A DNA stretch of 64,000 bases from Streptococcus mitis (GCF_002860865.1 NZ_PKIE01000001.1:496001-560000); one strand, 5' to 3'. Positions 20,584 to 31,862 are shown, counted from the first letter of the stretch. Notes: generated by a model not told the origin, from the sequence alone. A program made the numbers and translations.

Positions 20584-21715
20584 AATGTTAGCTTTGATTC
20601 TTGCTGGTGGGCAAGGAACTCGTCTCGGAAAACTCACTCAAAACCTTGCAAAACCAGCTGTACAATTTGGTGGGCGCTACCGTATCATTGACTTTGCTCT
20701 TTCAAACTGTGCCAACTCAGGCATCAACAATGTTGGAGTCATTACACAGTATCAACCACTTGCTCTCAATAACCATATTGGGAATGGTTCAAGCTGGGGA
20801 CTAGACGGTATCAATTCTGGTGTCTCTATTCTTCAACCTTATTCTGCAAGTGAAGGAAATCGTTGGTTCGAAGGGACTAGTCATGCTATTTACCAAAATA
20901 TCGACTATATCAACAGTGTCAATCCTGAGTATGTCTTGATTCTGTCTGGGGACCATATCTACAAAATGGATTATGATGATATGCTCCAGTCTCACAAGGA
21001 TAATAATGCCAGCTTGACAGTAGCAGTTCTGGATGTTCCCCTGAAAGAAGCTAGCCGTTTTGGTATCATGAATACAGATGCCAATAACCGCATTGTGGAA
21101 TTTGAAGAAAAACCAGCTCAACCTAAATCTACCAAAGCTTCTATGGGAATTTACATCTTTGATTGGCAACGTCTGCGCAATATGCTCGTTGCTGCTGAAA
21201 AGAGTAATGTGGATATGTCAGACTTCGGTAAGAATGTCATTCCAAATTACCTTGAGTCAGGTGAAAGTGTCTATGCCTATGAATTTAAAGGTTACTGGAA
21301 AGATGTTGGTACCATTGAGTCACTTTGGGAAGCCAATATGGAGTACATTTCTCCAGAGAATGCCTTGGATAGCCGTAACCGTCAATGGAAGATTTACTCA
21401 AGAAACTTAATTTCACCACCAAACTTCCTTGGGGCAAATGCTCATGTGGAAGATTCCTTGGTTGTTGATGGCTGTTTTGTAGATGGAACTGTTAAACATT
21501 CTATCCTTTCAACAGGTGCGCAAGTTCGCGAAGGGGCAGAAGTAGTAGATTCAGTTATCATGAGTGGTGCAATTGTTGGTCAGGGAGCTAAAATCAAACG
21601 TGCCATTATTGGTGAAGGTGCAGTTATTTCTGACGGTGTCGAAATTGATGGAACAGAAGAAGTACAAGTTGTAGGATATAATGAAGTAGTGGGGGTAGCA
21701 ACAGATGAAGATTGA
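20573..21715 (+). CDS. glgC: Glucose-1-phosphate adenylyltransferase, catalytic subunit
   Basis: 380 residues; makes ADP-glucose from ATP and glucose-1-phosphate, the committed step of glycogen synthesis. The pyrophosphorylase signature [13 protein letters not shown] is at 9-21, followed by [15 protein letters not shown]. The left-handed beta-helix lies at the C-terminus (hexapeptide-like repeats from about residue 290). It overlaps glgB by 11 bases and glgD by 11 bases, so translation is coupled. An AAAAGGAGTAGAA SD lies within the glgB tail. Confidence 0.97.
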   Translation: MKNEMLALILAGGQGTRLGKLTQNLAKPAVQFGGRYRIIDFALSNCANSGINNVGVITQYQPLALNNHIGNGSSWGLDGINSGVSILQPYSASEGNRWFEGTSHAIYQNIDYINSVNPEYVLILSGDHIYKMDYDDMLQSHKDNNASLTVAVLDVPLKEASRFGIMNTDANNRIVEFEEKPAQPKSTKASMGIYIFDWQRLRNMLVAAEKSNVDMSDFGKNVIPNYLESGESVYAYEFKGYWKDVGTIESLWEANMEYISPENALDSRNRQWKIYSRNLISPPNFLGANAHVEDSLVVDGCFVDGTVKHSILSTGAQVREGAEVVDSVIMSGAIVGQGAKIKRAIIGEGAVISDGVEIDGTEEVQVVGYNEVVGVATDED

Positions 21716-22844
21716 TAAATATTCTGCCATTTTAGGAAATACAGTTGGTTTTCATGATATGTCAACACTGACAGACCACCGTCCAGTAGCTAGTTTGCCA
21801 TTTGGTGGGAAATATCGCTTGATTGACTTCCCGCTTTCAAGTCTTGCTAATGCAGGTGTCCGTAGTATCTTTGGTATTTTCCAACAAGATAATATCAGTT
21901 CTGTCTTTGACCATATCCGTTCAGGACGTGAGTGGGGCTTATCAACTCTTCTCAGTCACTATTATCTAGGTATTTACAATACCCGTGTAGAAAGTAGCAC
22001 AGTTGGAAAAGAATACTACCAACAGCTTCTTACTTATTTGAAACGTTCTGGCTCAAACCAAACGGTTGCCCTCAACTGCGATGTCTTGATTAACATTGAT
22101 TTGAACCAAGTTTTCCATCTACATAGTACAACAAAGGGACCTATCACTGTAGTTTATAAAAAGCTAGCTAAGAAAGACATTTCAGAAGTAAACGCAATCT
22201 TGGAAGTGGATGAAACAGACCATGTTTGTTCTCATAAACTCTTTGATAGCAAGTTACCAGATCAAATCTATAACATGTCTACAGATATCTTTGTCGTTGA
22301 TACACCTTGGTTGATTGAACGCTTAGAAGAAGAAGCTAAGAAAGAACATCCAGAGAAGTTGCGCTATGTTTTACGGGATTTGGCTGCAAAAGAAGGGGCT
22401 TTTGCCTACGAGTACACAGGTTATCTGGCAAATATTCACTCTGTAGAGTCTTATTATCAAGCTAACAAAGATATGCTTGAATCACAAAAATTCTACTCTC
22501 TCTTCTCACCAAATCAAAAGATTTATACAAAGGTCAAAAACGAAGAGCCAACTTACTATGCCAATACATCTAAGGTAAGTACTTCTCAGTTTGCTTCTGG
22601 TAGTATCATTGAAGGTCAAGTGGCTAATTCTGTTCTATCACGTAATATTCATGTCCATAAGGATAGCTTGGTTAAAGATAGTCTACTCTTCCCTCGCGTT
22701 GTTATTGGAGAAGGTGCTCAGGTCGAATATGCTATCTTGGACAAGGGTGTGGAAGTTGAGCCAGGTGTTGTGATTCGAGGAACTGCAGAACATCCAGTTG
22801 TCGTTATGAAAGGTAGCAAAGTAACAGAGGATATTCATTCATGA
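21705..22844 (+). CDS. glgD: GlgD, GlgC-like partner subunit of ADP-glucose pyrophosphorylase
   Basis: 379 residues, homologous to GlgC along its length ([20 protein letters not shown]-terminal beta-helix repeats). However, the GGxGxRL pyrophosphorylase loop is replaced by [17 protein letters not shown]. The catalytic arginine/glycine loop is therefore missing, and the protein is expected to act as a non-catalytic or regulatory partner of GlgC, as in other Firmicutes. It overlaps glgC by 11 and glgA by 4 bases. Confidence 0.94.
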   Translation: MKIDKYSAILGNTVGFHDMSTLTDHRPVASLPFGGKYRLIDFPLSSLANAGVRSIFGIFQQDNISSVFDHIRSGREWGLSTLLSHYYLGIYNTRVESSTVGKEYYQQLLTYLKRSGSNQTVALNCDVLINIDLNQVFHLHSTTKGPITVVYKKLAKKDISEVNAILEVDETDHVCSHKLFDSKLPDQIYNMSTDIFVVDTPWLIERLEEEAKKEHPEKLRYVLRDLAAKEGAFAYEYTGYLANIHSVESYYQANKDMLESQKFYSLFSPNQKIYTKVKNEEPTYYANTSKVSTSQFASGSIIEGQVANSVLSRNIHVHKDSLVKDSLLFPRVVIGEGAQVEYAILDKGVEVEPGVVIRGTAEHPVVVMKGSKVTEDIHS

Positions 22845-24274
22845 AAATTTTATTTGTAGCAGCAGAGGGTGCACCCTTTTCAAAAACAGGTGGTTTGGGA
22901 GACGTCATTGGCGCTCTTCCTAAATCACTGGTAAAAGCTGGGCATGAAGTTGCAGTGATTTTACCCTACTATGACATGGTAGAGGCTAAATTTGGAAATC
23001 AGATTGAAGATGTTCTTCATTTTGAGGTGAGTGTCGGTTGGCGCAGACAGTATTGTGGAATTAAGAAAACAGTCTTAAACGGTGTGACTTTCTACTTTAT
23101 TGACAACCAATATTATTTCTTCCGCGGTCATGTTTACGGTGATTTTGATGACGGAGAACGCTTTGCCTTTTTCCAACTTGCTGCCATTGAGGCCATGGAA
23201 AGGATTGACTTTATTCCTGACCTTCTCCATGTCCATGACTACCATACAGCTATGATTCCTTTCTTGTTAAAGGAAAAATACCGTTGGATTCAAGCCTATC
23301 AAGGTATTAAAACTGTTTTAACCATTCATAATTTGGAATTTCAAGGACAATTTTCAGAAGGAATGTTATGGGATTTGTTTGGAGTCGGTTTTGAACGTTA
23401 TGCTGATGGTACCCTTCGCTGGAACAACTGTCTGAACTGGATGAAGGCTGGTATTCTTTATGCTGACCGTGTTTCAACCGTTTCACCGAGCTATGCTCAT
23501 GAAATTATGACCAGTCAGTTCGGATGTAACTTGGATCAAATTCTTCGAATGGAGTCTGGCAAGGTGTCTGGTATCGTGAATGGGATTGATGCTGATCTTT
23601 ATAATCCTCAGACGGATGCTCTTTTAGATTATCATTTTAATCAGGAAGATTTGTCTGGAAAAGCTCAGAACAAGGCAAAATTGCAAGAAAGAGTTGGCTT
23701 GCCAGTTAGATCTGACGTTCCTCTAGTGGGAATTGTTTCTCGTTTGACACGTCAAAAAGGTTTTGATGTGGTGGTCGAAAGTCTTCACCATATCTTGCAA
23801 AATGATGTTCAGGTTGTTCTTTTGGGAACTGGAGATCCAGCCTTTGAAGGAGCTTTCTCATGGTTTGCTCAGATTTACCCAGACAAGCTATCAGCAAATA
23901 TCACTTTTGATGTCAAACTTGCTCAAGAAATCTACGCCGCTTGTGACCTCTTCCTCATGCCAAGTCGTTTTGAACCATGTGGCTTGTCTCAGATGATGGC
24001 CATGCGTTACGGAACCTTGCCATTGGTCCATGAAGTTGGTGGCTTGCGAGATACCGTTCGCGCTTTCAATCCAATCGAAGGAAGCGGTACTGGCTTTAGC
24101 TTTGACAATCTATCTCCTTACTGGTTAAATTGGACTTTCCAAACAGCTTTGGACTTGTATAGAAACCATCCTGATGTTTGGAGAAATCTACAAAAACAAG
24201 CTATGGAGTGTGATTTCTCATGGGATACAGCCTGCAGGTCATACCTTGACTTGTACCATAGTTTAGTTAATTAA
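22841..24274 (+). CDS. glgA: Glycogen synthase (ADP-glucose type)
   Basis: 477-residue GT5 glycosyltransferase that extends alpha-1,4 glucan from ADP-glucose. The N-terminal ADP-glucose loop reads [14 protein letters not shown] (about 15-28), and the C-terminal Rossmann domain has [14 protein letters not shown] and the EX7E-type motif in [18 protein letters not shown]. It begins inside the glgD stop (ATGA overlap) and ends the glg operon before a terminator. Confidence 0.97.
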   Translation: MKILFVAAEGAPFSKTGGLGDVIGALPKSLVKAGHEVAVILPYYDMVEAKFGNQIEDVLHFEVSVGWRRQYCGIKKTVLNGVTFYFIDNQYYFFRGHVYGDFDDGERFAFFQLAAIEAMERIDFIPDLLHVHDYHTAMIPFLLKEKYRWIQAYQGIKTVLTIHNLEFQGQFSEGMLWDLFGVGFERYADGTLRWNNCLNWMKAGILYADRVSTVSPSYAHEIMTSQFGCNLDQILRMESGKVSGIVNGIDADLYNPQTDALLDYHFNQEDLSGKAQNKAKLQERVGLPVRSDVPLVGIVSRLTRQKGFDVVVESLHHILQNDVQVVLLGTGDPAFEGAFSWFAQIYPDKLSANITFDVKLAQEIYAACDLFLMPSRFEPCGLSQMMAMRYGTLPLVHEVGGLRDTVRAFNPIEGSGTGFSFDNLSPYWLNWTFQTALDLYRNHPDVWRNLQKQAMECDFSWDTACRSYLDLYHSLVN

Positions 24275-24280
24275 TAGATA

Positions 24281-24310
24281 AAATCGTATGATGACTTCAT
24301 ACGATTTTTG
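24281..24310 (+). terminator. Terminator of the glgBCDA operon
   Basis: AAATCGTATGA (24281-24291) pairs with TCATACGATTT (24297-24307) before TTTTTGGG. Confidence 0.82.
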
Positions 24311-24332
24311 GGCTATTTAGAGAGGAGAACTG

Positions 24333-24977
24333 ATGTCTCAAGTAAAAGGTTTGTGTGTTATGGATGTTGATGGAACCTTAATCCTAGAAGAAGTGATTGA
24401 TCTTTTGGGTAAAGAGGCAGGTCGTGAGGAGGAAATTTCACAGATTACAAGTCGGGCAATGCAAGGAGAGTTAGACTTTGAAAGCAGTTTAAGAAAAAGA
24501 GTGTCCTTGCTGGAAGGTCTTCCTGTTTCGGTTTTTGATAAAGTCTTTAACACTATTCATCTATCGCCAAATGCCCAGGAATTCATTTCCATTCTCCAAA
24601 AGAATGGTATCCTAGTTGGTCTGGTGTCCGGTGGATTTACTCCAATAGTTGAGAGATTAGCAAAATCCCTCGACATTGCCTATTTCTCTGCCAACCAACT
24701 TGAAGTCAAAGACGGTCTGTTAACAGGAAAATTAGTTGGACAAATTATCAGTCCCCAGGTCAAAAAAAAGACTCTGGAAAAATGGAGAGAGAAACTAAAA
24801 CTTCCTAGAGAAAGAATGGTTGCAATCGGAGATGGGGCTAATGACTTATTAATGTTAAAGTCGGCGGGGCTAGGAATCGCCTTTTGTGCCAAAGAGGTAC
24901 TCAAAAAAGAAATACCAAATCATGTTGACAAGAGGGATTTTTTAGAAGTTCTACCTTTGATTGACTTTTTAGAATGA
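24333..24977 (+). CDS. HAD phosphatase, SerB-like subfamily
   Basis: 214 residues. The HAD nucleophile motif [11 protein letters not shown] (10-20), motif [12 protein letters not shown] and motif [12 protein letters not shown] with a C1 helical cap are the phosphoserine phosphatase (SerB) layout. No other serine-pathway gene is adjacent, so a different phosphomonoester substrate is possible. AGAGGAGAACTG precedes the ATG. The stop codon overlaps an in-frame start of the next gene, so the two are co-transcribed. Confidence 0.85.
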   Translation: MSQVKGLCVMDVDGTLILEEVIDLLGKEAGREEEISQITSRAMQGELDFESSLRKRVSLLEGLPVSVFDKVFNTIHLSPNAQEFISILQKNGILVGLVSGGFTPIVERLAKSLDIAYFSANQLEVKDGLLTGKLVGQIISPQVKKKTLEKWREKLKLPRERMVAIGDGANDLLMLKSAGLGIAFCAKEVLKKEIPNHVDKRDFLEVLPLIDFLE

Positions 24978-24985
24978 GGGAAAAT

Positions 24986-26101
24986 ATGAAGATTGTAATT
25001 GCACCAGATTCGTTTAAGGAAAGCTTGACCGCTGAAGAGGTAGCTGAAGCAATAAAAAGAGGCTTCCAACAATCAATAGCAGATGTAGAATGTCTCCTCT
25101 GTCCTGTTGGTGATGGGGGAGAAGGTACTGTAGATGCTATTCGACATTCTCTTGACCTAGAAGAAAAATGGATCCAAGTGACAGGCCCTTTTGGCCAAAA
25201 AGAAGCCATGCGCTATTTTCAAAAAAGTCAACTGGCACTATTTGAAGTTGCTGATTTAGTTGGCCTTGGAAAAATTCCGATAGAGAAACGAAATCCACTT
25301 CAAATCCAAACTCGTGGTATCGGAGAGTTGATTCGCCATCTCATTGCTCAAGGGATTAAAGAAATCTATATCGGCGTTGGTGGTACGGCTAGCAATGATG
25401 GCGGTATTGGGATTGCTGCTGGTTTAGGTTATCGATTTTATGATAGGGATGGAAATGTCTTGCCTGCATGCGGTCAATCCTTACTAAACTTATCTTCTGT
25501 CTCAACAGAAAATCGCTATAAAATTCCTGAAGATGTGCAAATTCGTATTTTAGCAGATGTCGTGAGTCCCTTATGTGGATATCAAGGTGCGACCTACACG
25601 TTTGGCAAGCAAAAAGGCCTAGATCCTACTATGTTTGAGGCCGTAGATCAAGCGATCCAAGATTTTTATGAAAAAGTCACCCTTGCAACATTGCAAATTA
25701 AAGGAGCAGGAGCTGGTGGAGGCATTGCTGGCGGTTTGTGTGCCTTTGCTCAGGCAAATATCGTGTCTGGAATTGATACCTGTTTAGATTTGATTGATTT
25801 TGATAAGAAAGTTGCAGATGCTGACTTGGTTATCGTTGGTGAAGGTAGACTGGACAATCAAAGCTTTGCTGGGAAAGCGCCGATAGGCGTAGCAAAAAGA
25901 ACCCCTGTCGGAGTTCCTGTCATTGCTATTTGTGGTAGTCTTGCTGAAGATTTACCATCCCTTCCATTTGAAAATATCCAAGCTGCCTTTTCTATTTTAG
26001 AGAAAAGCGAACCTTTAGAAGATAGTTTGAAAAATGCCAGTCTCTATCTGGAGCGCACGGCAGCCAATATCGGGCACTTATTAAATATGCGCAAGATTTA
26101 G
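24986..26101 (+). CDS. Glycerate kinase (GarK/GlxK family)
   Basis: 371-residue type-1 glycerate kinase that phosphorylates D-glycerate, feeding lower glycolysis beside eno. Conserved segments: [19 protein letters not shown] at the N-terminus, [12 protein letters not shown] (about 43-54), [19 protein letters not shown] (about 134-152) and [13 protein letters not shown] near residue 288. The ATG at 24986 has GAGGG seven bases upstream; the earlier in-frame ATG at 24974 has no SD. The 3' end overlaps the convergent yueI-like gene by four bases and no terminator lies between them. Confidence 0.9.
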   Translation: MKIVIAPDSFKESLTAEEVAEAIKRGFQQSIADVECLLCPVGDGGEGTVDAIRHSLDLEEKWIQVTGPFGQKEAMRYFQKSQLALFEVADLVGLGKIPIEKRNPLQIQTRGIGELIRHLIAQGIKEIYIGVGGTASNDGGIGIAAGLGYRFYDRDGNVLPACGQSLLNLSSVSTENRYKIPEDVQIRILADVVSPLCGYQGATYTFGKQKGLDPTMFEAVDQAIQDFYEKVTLATLQIKGAGAGGGIAGGLCAFAQANIVSGIDTCLDLIDFDKKVADADLVIVGEGRLDNQSFAGKAPIGVAKRTPVGVPVIAICGSLAEDLPSLPFENIQAAFSILEKSEPLEDSLKNASLYLERTAANIGHLLNMRKI

Positions 26102-26544
26102 CCAAACCATTTTTTCCATAAGGATATTTTGGATGGTTCTTCCTTTTTAACTTCCCAAAGTTTTGCAAAAGCAAGTCGAAGGTTCTTTTCTTCTACTTGA
26201 ACTGGTGCATTGGTGTGGATAATCAGGCCAAAAGGAGAAGAAGTATGCTCTTCAGATACAATGGTAGCTTGACTATCAGTTTCTTTTGCTTCTTTTAAGT
26301 AGAAAACTTGTTTGTCAAATTCGATAGTTGGTGAAATCTTCACAAATAGTGGCTCTGCTTTTTCCTGAAGATTTTCTAAAATAGATAAAAACCCTTTTTC
26401 TAACTGAGGGCTATTTGCTGTGTCAATATCTGCATATCCAAGAACTCTTTCCTCAAAGGTACCAAGATAGCGTCTTTGCTCATCCGGATTTAATTTTGGC
26501 CCACCATGAGCTTTTTCAAGTAATTGTTTTGATAAATCTGTCAT
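26098..26544 (-). CDS. YueI-like DUF1694 family protein
   Basis: 148 residues, cytoplasmic. The N-terminus ([23 protein letters not shown]) matches the YueI/DUF1694 family found next to metabolic genes in Firmicutes; its function is unknown. It is convergent to, and overlaps, the glycerate kinase gene. The ATG lies exactly six bases after TATACT with no SD, so the mRNA looks leaderless. Confidence 0.8.
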   Translation of the reverse strand: MTDLSKQLLEKAHGGPKLNPDEQRRYLGTFEERVLGYADIDTANSPQLEKGFLSILENLQEKAEPLFVKISPTIEFDKQVFYLKEAKETDSQATIVSEEHTSSPFGLIIHTNAPVQVEEKNLRLAFAKLWEVKKEEPSKISLWKKWFG

Positions 26545-26550
26545 GAAAAC

Positions 26551-26559
26551 AGTATATCA
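26551..26559 (-). promoter_or_regulatory. Extended -10 promoter giving a leaderless yueI-like mRNA
   Basis: TGATATACT on the minus strand, six bases before the ATG at 26544. I see no convincing -35 17 bp upstream (CTGTTT). Confidence 0.6.
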
Positions 26560-26583
26560 TAAAAGTTAGAATAAAACAGACAA

Positions 26584-26669
26584 AAGAAAGCGATTACTTT
26601 ATAAAGTTAAGGAAAATTTGCACAAAGATAACGTTTTTTCTTGAAAAAGGAGGGGTTTTAGGGTATTAT
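26584..26669 (+). promoter_or_regulatory. eno promoter with upstream cre-like site
   Basis: TTGAAA (26641-26646), a 17-bp spacer, TATTAT (26664-26669). AAGAAAGCGATTACT (26584-26598) matches the cre consensus at all but one fixed position; a site this far upstream would fit CcpA activation. The promoter is well supported, the cre is tentative. Confidence 0.6.
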
Positions 26670-26704
26670 AGAGGTGTAAAAAATTTAACTCATAAGGAGA
26701 GTAA

Positions 26705-28010
<1,306 letters not shown>

Positions 28011-28012
<2 letters not shown>

Positions 28013-28117
28013 AATAGTTCAGTGAACTATTTTATCCCGAACCTTGAAATTCAAAAGTTCGGCCGTTGATTTAACAACGTTTCTAGCCCCTCGGATTTTA
28101 TCCGAAGGGCTATTTTT
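28011..28117 (+). terminator. Tandem terminators of eno
   Basis: First hairpin AAATAGTTCA/TGAACTATTT (28012-28032). Second stem TAGCCCCTCGGA/TCCGAAGGGCTA (28084-28112) followed by TTTTT. The second is the stronger one. Confidence 0.8.
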
Positions 28118-28149
28118 GTATTTAGTGGGCAAAAAAGGGGCAAAACTTT

Positions 28150-28344
28150 TTAAAAAATCTTTTTCATAACTTTATCCAGTACATTGATTGCTTCATCTTT
28201 CATATTCTTCGTGACTTGGGTATAGATGGAAGTAGTGACTTCAGATTCGGAATGACCAACCCTGTCCGTGATTGTTTTTAAAGGAATTTTATTTTCTGAT
28301 AAAATATTGGTCATCGCAGGCAACATGCTTTTATAGGTGCTCAA
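28150..28344 (-). pseudogene. C-terminal stub of a phage/ICE tyrosine integrase
   Basis: About 60 codons resembling the end of a site-specific integrase: TNILSENKIPLKTITDRVGHSESEVTTSIYTQVTKNM. The box III His (VGHS) and the nucleophile Tyr (SIYTQV) are kept, but the DNA-binding domain and both catalytic arginines are missing. It lies just past eno, where pneumococci also carry an integrase gene. The GGGC-AAAAAAGGGGCAAAAC tract at 28128-28146 resembles an integrase arm site. It is the remains of an element inserted downstream of eno. The 226 bases to xerS hold no recognisable gene. Confidence 0.75.
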
Positions 28345-28570
28345 TTTAATTTATTTTTGTTGAATCCTCTTATTTTGAGATGAATACCAATTATAAGTGA
28401 TTTGCATATCCAGTATATTACAAAGGAAGATAAGCTAGTAGTCACATAAATTTTAATTCAAATTCTTTAAAACTATTTACTAGGTCAGATATTGCATGTG
28501 ATTTGATCAAATAAGATTAATAGTTTATTGAATCCCTTTCTGGTTTATTACATAATTTATTTTATGTAAT

Positions 28571-29641
28571 TTACAAGCTATCCAGAGCATTCTTTTGTTC
28601 ATCATTTACGATATGGGTATAGAGGTCAGTGACTTGTGTACTGGCGTGACCTAGCTGGTGACTGACCAAAACTTGCGATTTAGTAGCATCATAGAGCCTA
28701 GTTGCTAGGGTATGGCGCAGTTTATGTGGTGTTACACGCACTTTAAAATCCTCTGAGTATTTGGCAACCATTTTCTCAACACTGGAAGCATCGATACGAT
28801 TAGGAACACCTCTGTAGAGAGTCAAAAAAAGGGCTGTATCTGTTTTTTCTGTCTTATAGCGTTGATTACGAATGGCTAGATAATTCTCTAGATAAGGTTT
28901 GGCAAAGGCAGCGACATTGACCGAGTCACGTTTTCCCCCTTTTCGAGTGACATCAATAACCATCATCTTGAGATTGAGATCTCTTATATCCAGATTAACA
29001 GCTTCAGATAAGCGGACACCAGACGCCAAGAGAAGAGCAATGATGGCCAAATCACGTTCTTTATTTTTGTTGAATGATGAGAGAGCTCGATTAGAGAGCT
29101 GTTGTGGGTACTCTTGGTCAATATAAGTAAGAAAACCTTCTGTTTCATCACCAAGAAAGAGTTTTTGTTTGATGTTTTCAGCTCTGGCAGCAAGTGTTTC
29201 TTTCTTTTTTTTAGTTGAAACTTTCTTCATTACATTACGATAGAAATAAGGTTCTCCCTGATCGTTTTCAACTTCCTCAGTCAAATACTTATAAAGACTA
29301 GAAAGTGCTGACAAGGTCCGATTGATGGTTGTCTGAGAAACTCCTTGCTTGGTTGTATTAGCATTCAGCAAAGGACGTTCTCGTAGATAAAGGATAAAGG
29401 ATTCCATATCTTTCTTAGACATATTTTCCAAGACAGATAAAGGAATATTAGATATTTTATTAGCGTTTGAAATACCAGACTCCAAAACCCAGCTGAAAAA
29501 TCGATCGTATTCCTTGAGGTATTCGTACAAGGTTGTAAAACTGTAAGGCACAGCAAGCTTAGATTGGTAGTATTCCAAAACATACCAGGGCATGATTTGT
29601 TTTAGGTTGTCGATTCGTTCCAGTAAAATCTCACGTTTCAT
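28571..29641 (-). CDS. xerS: XerS tyrosine recombinase
   Basis: 356-residue single Xer recombinase used by streptococci and lactococci in place of XerCD to resolve chromosome dimers at dif with FtsK. The N-terminal SAM-like core-binding domain (about 1-150) precedes the catalytic domain. Catalytic residues: Arg in ASGVRLSEA, Lys in RKGGKRD, HKLRH, the box III His in HQLGH, and the nucleophile Tyr in VTDLYTHI. The SD TGGAGAAAATAC precedes the ATG at 29641. Its cognate dif site lies 50 bases upstream. Confidence 0.96.
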   Translation of the reverse strand: MKREILLERIDNLKQIMPWYVLEYYQSKLAVPYSFTTLYEYLKEYDRFFSWVLESGISNANKISNIPLSVLENMSKKDMESFILYLRERPLLNANTTKQGVSQTTINRTLSALSSLYKYLTEEVENDQGEPYFYRNVMKKVSTKKKKETLAARAENIKQKLFLGDETEGFLTYIDQEYPQQLSNRALSSFNKNKERDLAIIALLLASGVRLSEAVNLDIRDLNLKMMVIDVTRKGGKRDSVNVAAFAKPYLENYLAIRNQRYKTEKTDTALFLTLYRGVPNRIDASSVEKMVAKYSEDFKVRVTPHKLRHTLATRLYDATKSQVLVSHQLGHASTQVTDLYTHIVNDEQKNALDSL

Positions 29642-29670
29642 GTATTTTCTCCATAAATAAGTCTACAAGT

Positions 29671-29699
29671 AGTATAGCATAGACTTATATATTTTTCAA
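29671..29699 (-). promoter_or_regulatory. xerS promoter overlapping difSL
   Basis: TTGAAA (minus strand, 29694-29699), a 17-bp spacer, then TATACT (29671-29676) with TGC just upstream of the -10. The -35 lies within the right end of the dif site, so bound XerS should interfere with its own transcription. Confidence 0.7.
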
Positions 29700-29724
29700 G
29701 AAAATTATAGTTTTTCGGAAAGAT
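29693..29724 (-). other. difSL chromosome dimer resolution site
   Basis: On the minus strand the core reads TTTCCGAAAAACTATAATTT, then TCTTGAAAA. This agrees with the streptococcal/lactococcal difSL consensus as I recall it. It lies directly upstream of xerS as in other streptococci. Gene direction changes from mainly plus to mainly minus here, as expected at the terminus. Confidence 0.92.
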
Positions 29725-29804
29725 GATATAGCAGTTTTTTAAAGTGATAAAAAGACTTAGACCGAAGATATAACTAAAAATTTTTTTCGTTCAAAATTGT
29801 CTAA

Positions 29805-29910
29805 AATGTACATTATGTATCTAAGCTACTGGATCAAAAAATGTACTTTATCCAATCTTAAAATAAAGTACATTTCGATTATAAAGTACATTTTTCAAAG
29901 AGTGTACATT
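29805..29910. repeat. Array of AAWGTACWTT palindromes
   Basis: Five copies of a GTAC-centred palindrome in 106 bases: AATGTACATT (29805), AAATGTACTTTA (about 29838), AAAGTACATTT (29865), AAAGTACATTTTT (29883) and GTGTACATTA (29902). They look like operator sites for a dimeric regulator, spaced about 18-33 bp. No regulator gene is adjacent. Confidence 0.5.
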
Positions 29911-29949
29911 ACCCCTTAAACTCAGTCGTATCAAGGGTTTATCCACTGT

Positions 29950-30156
29950 CTAGGTAAAAGTACAAAAATTTCCAGTTTTCGGATCTAAATCTTTGGAATT
30001 ACATTGTGAATTATTAGCTAGTGCTTTTTCTAGTTTCCAAATACTAAACCAGAATGAAATAGTCAACAGAATAAGGAAAATGATAAAGAACTCACCCACT
30101 AAACTTCTGTTAATACTACACAACTGAAGAGCTATATATAGTCTTATTTTTACCAA
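29950..30156 (-). CDS. Hypothetical small single-pass membrane protein
   Basis: Frame of up to 68 residues with one hydrophobic segment (FFIIFLILLTISFWFSIW) followed by a polar tail (KLEKALANNSQCNSKDLDP). The opening codon at 30156 is TTG without an SD; a GTG at about 30096 (VGEFFIIF) is an alternative. Not recognised. The one-helix-plus-polar-tail layout is plausible for a small membrane protein, but the case is weak. Confidence 0.3.
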   Translation of the reverse strand: MVKIRLYIALQLCSINRSLVGEFFIIFLILLTISFWFSIWKLEKALANNSQCNSKDLDPKTGNFCTFT

Positions 30157-30191
30157 AGTTCAATTATTTGTATGTGAAATGTTTTATCAGT

Positions 30192-30216
30192 AAAAAAGAG
30201 GGGAAGTCCCTCTCTC
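30192..30216 (-). terminator. Terminator of metK
   Basis: AGAGGG/CCCTCT stem (about 30198-30213) followed on the minus strand by a T-run. Confidence 0.7.
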
Positions 30217-30222
30217 AAGATT

Positions 30223-31413
30223 TTATTTAACTGCTTCTTTCAAAGCATCTACCTTGTCCAAACGTTCCCATGGAAGGTCAATATCTGTACGTCCCATGTG
30301 TCCATAAGCCGCTGTTTGACGGTAAATTGGGCGCTTGAGGTCCAGCATTTGGATAATTCCTGCAGGGCGAAGGTCAAAGATTTGACGAGCTGCTTTTTCA
30401 AGCTTACTTTCAGCTACTGTTCCTGTACCAAAGGTATCGATACGGACAGAAACAGGCTGGGCAACACCGATAGCGTAAGCCAATTGTACTTCCGCCTTCT
30501 TAGCAAGACCCGCTGCAACAATATTCTTGGCAATATAACGAGCTGCATATGAGGCAGAACGGTCCACCTTAGTCGCATCTTTACCAGAGAAGGCACCACC
30601 ACCGTGACGAGAGTAGCCACCATAGGTATCTACGATAATCTTACGACCAGTCAAGCCTGAGTCTCCTTGAGGTCCACCGATTACAAAGCGACCAGTTGGA
30701 TTGATGAAGAATTTTGTTTGCTCATCCAAGTAAGAGGCTGGAATAACCTCTTTGATAACCTTGCTAATGACATCATTGTGAATTTGTTCGTTGCTGACTT
30801 CTGGGTCGTGCTGAGTAGAAATAACGACTGTGTCCACACGTACTGGACGGTCATTTTCATCGTACTCAACCGTAACCTGTGACTTGGCATCTGGGCGAAG
30901 ATAGCTAATTTCCCCAGACTTACGAAGTTCTGCCAGACGACGAACCAATTTATGACTGAGTGAAATTGGCAATGGCATGAGCTCTTCTGTTTCATCCACT
31001 GCAAATCCAAACATGAGCCCTTGGTCACCAGCACCAATCAAGTCAAGTGGGTCTTGATCAGCATTTCCACGAACCTCCAAGGCTTCATTAACACCTTGGG
31101 CGATATCCGGTGACTGCTCAACAAGTGACGGATGGACTCCCACCGTCTCTGCAGAAAATCCATACTCGGTATTGGTATAGCCAATCTCTGCAATGGTATC
31201 ACGAACCACACGGTTAATATCCACATAGGCATTTGTAGATATTTCACCAAAAACATGGACGGAACCAGTGTATACAGCTGTCTCAGCAGCAACGTGCGCC
31301 TCTGGATCTTTGGCTAAAATAGCATCCAAAATCGCATCTGAAATTTGGTCTGCAATCTTATCTGGATGCCCCTCAGATACAGACTCAGACGTGAATAATT
31401 TACGTTCTGACAT
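30223..31413 (-). CDS. metK: S-adenosylmethionine synthetase
   Basis: 396 residues; makes SAM from methionine and ATP. Signature segments: [16 protein letters not shown] (16-31), [10 protein letters not shown] (about 117-126) and the P-loop-like [16 protein letters not shown] (about 270-285). The unusually strong SD (AAGGGGGGACA) pairs with an upstream anti-SD in a SAM-III riboswitch, so translation falls when SAM is plentiful. Monocistronic. Confidence 0.98.
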   Translation of the reverse strand: MSERKLFTSESVSEGHPDKIADQISDAILDAILAKDPEAHVAAETAVYTGSVHVFGEISTNAYVDINRVVRDTIAEIGYTNTEYGFSAETVGVHPSLVEQSPDIAQGVNEALEVRGNADQDPLDLIGAGDQGLMFGFAVDETEELMPLPISLSHKLVRRLAELRKSGEISYLRPDAKSQVTVEYDENDRPVRVDTVVISTQHDPEVSNEQIHNDVISKVIKEVIPASYLDEQTKFFINPTGRFVIGGPQGDSGLTGRKIIVDTYGGYSRHGGGAFSGKDATKVDRSASYAARYIAKNIVAAGLAKKAEVQLAYAIGVAQPVSVRIDTFGTGTVAESKLEKAARQIFDLRPAGIIQMLDLKRPIYRQTAAYGHMGRTDIDLPWERLDKVDALKEAVK

Positions 31414-31419
31414 AAAAAT

Positions 31420-31506
31420 GTCCCCCCTTAAAAATAGTGTTATAGAGTTACAAAGTACTGGTAGGAAAACTCCTTAGTAATGAATACCTACCATCTTATC
31501 GGGACT
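31420..31506 (-). promoter_or_regulatory. SMK-box (SAM-III) riboswitch of metK
   Basis: On the minus strand the leader holds GTCCCGATAAGATGGTAGG, a 20-nt apical region, CCTACCAGTACTTTGTAAC, and then the SD AAGGGGGGAC. This is the SMK layout: anti-SD GUCCC, the conserved GAUGG, the CUUUGUAAC segment and SD pairing that closes the SAM pocket. Known for metK of Lactobacillales; translational control. Confidence 0.88.
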
Positions 31507-31519
31507 ATATAACTTTATC

Positions 31520-31528
31520 ATTATACCA
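31520..31528 (-). promoter_or_regulatory. metK promoter (extended -10)
   Basis: TGGTATAAT on the minus strand, with a weak -35 (CTGCAA, 31543-31548). The start near 31513 gives a 100-nt leader that exactly contains the SMK box. Confidence 0.72.
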
Positions 31529-31552
31529 TTTTTAAGTGCAATTTGCAGTCTA

Positions 31553-31658
31553 TATACTCAATAAAAATCAAAGAACAGCTTTTTGATTGTAGATAAAACT
31601 GACTAAATTAGTAACATATACCTAATACAAGATGACGCTAACTTATTTTGAAGAGTAT
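31553..31658 (-). repeat. Degenerate BOX element containing boxB
   Basis: Starts TATACTCAATAAAAATCAAAG and ends TTTTGAAGAGTAT. The middle (TGTAGATAAAACTGAC) corresponds to boxB. Many substitutions compared with the other three copies indicate an old insertion. Confidence 0.7.
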
Positions 31659-31732
31659 TAATGTACTGTTTCAATTTCTACTAATCTATTTTCAATAGGT
31701 GTTTAACAACCTTAAATATTATGCGTACTATT

Positions 31733-31771
31733 ATTTTCAAACTATCGTGTCCTGAACAATAGTTTGAAAAT
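31733..31771. repeat. 13-bp inverted repeat of unknown role
   Basis: ATTTTCAAACTAT (31733-31745) and its exact complement (31759-31771) around a 13-nt centre, without a T-run. It is either an operator or a transcript hairpin. It lies upstream of the small membrane gene's promoter. Confidence 0.55.
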
Positions 31772-31862
31772 GAAAAGGGACTTTATTCTTTTTGTAACCT
31801 TACTGTAATAATTATCCGATTAAAAAATGATAAAATAGGTATGTACAGTTAAGGAGAGAATA

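Noticed and set aside
29642..29804. Replication origin suspicion because of the AT-rich region near dif
   Set aside because: No dnaA, DnaA-box cluster or origin gene context; the site is the terminus by dif and gene orientation.
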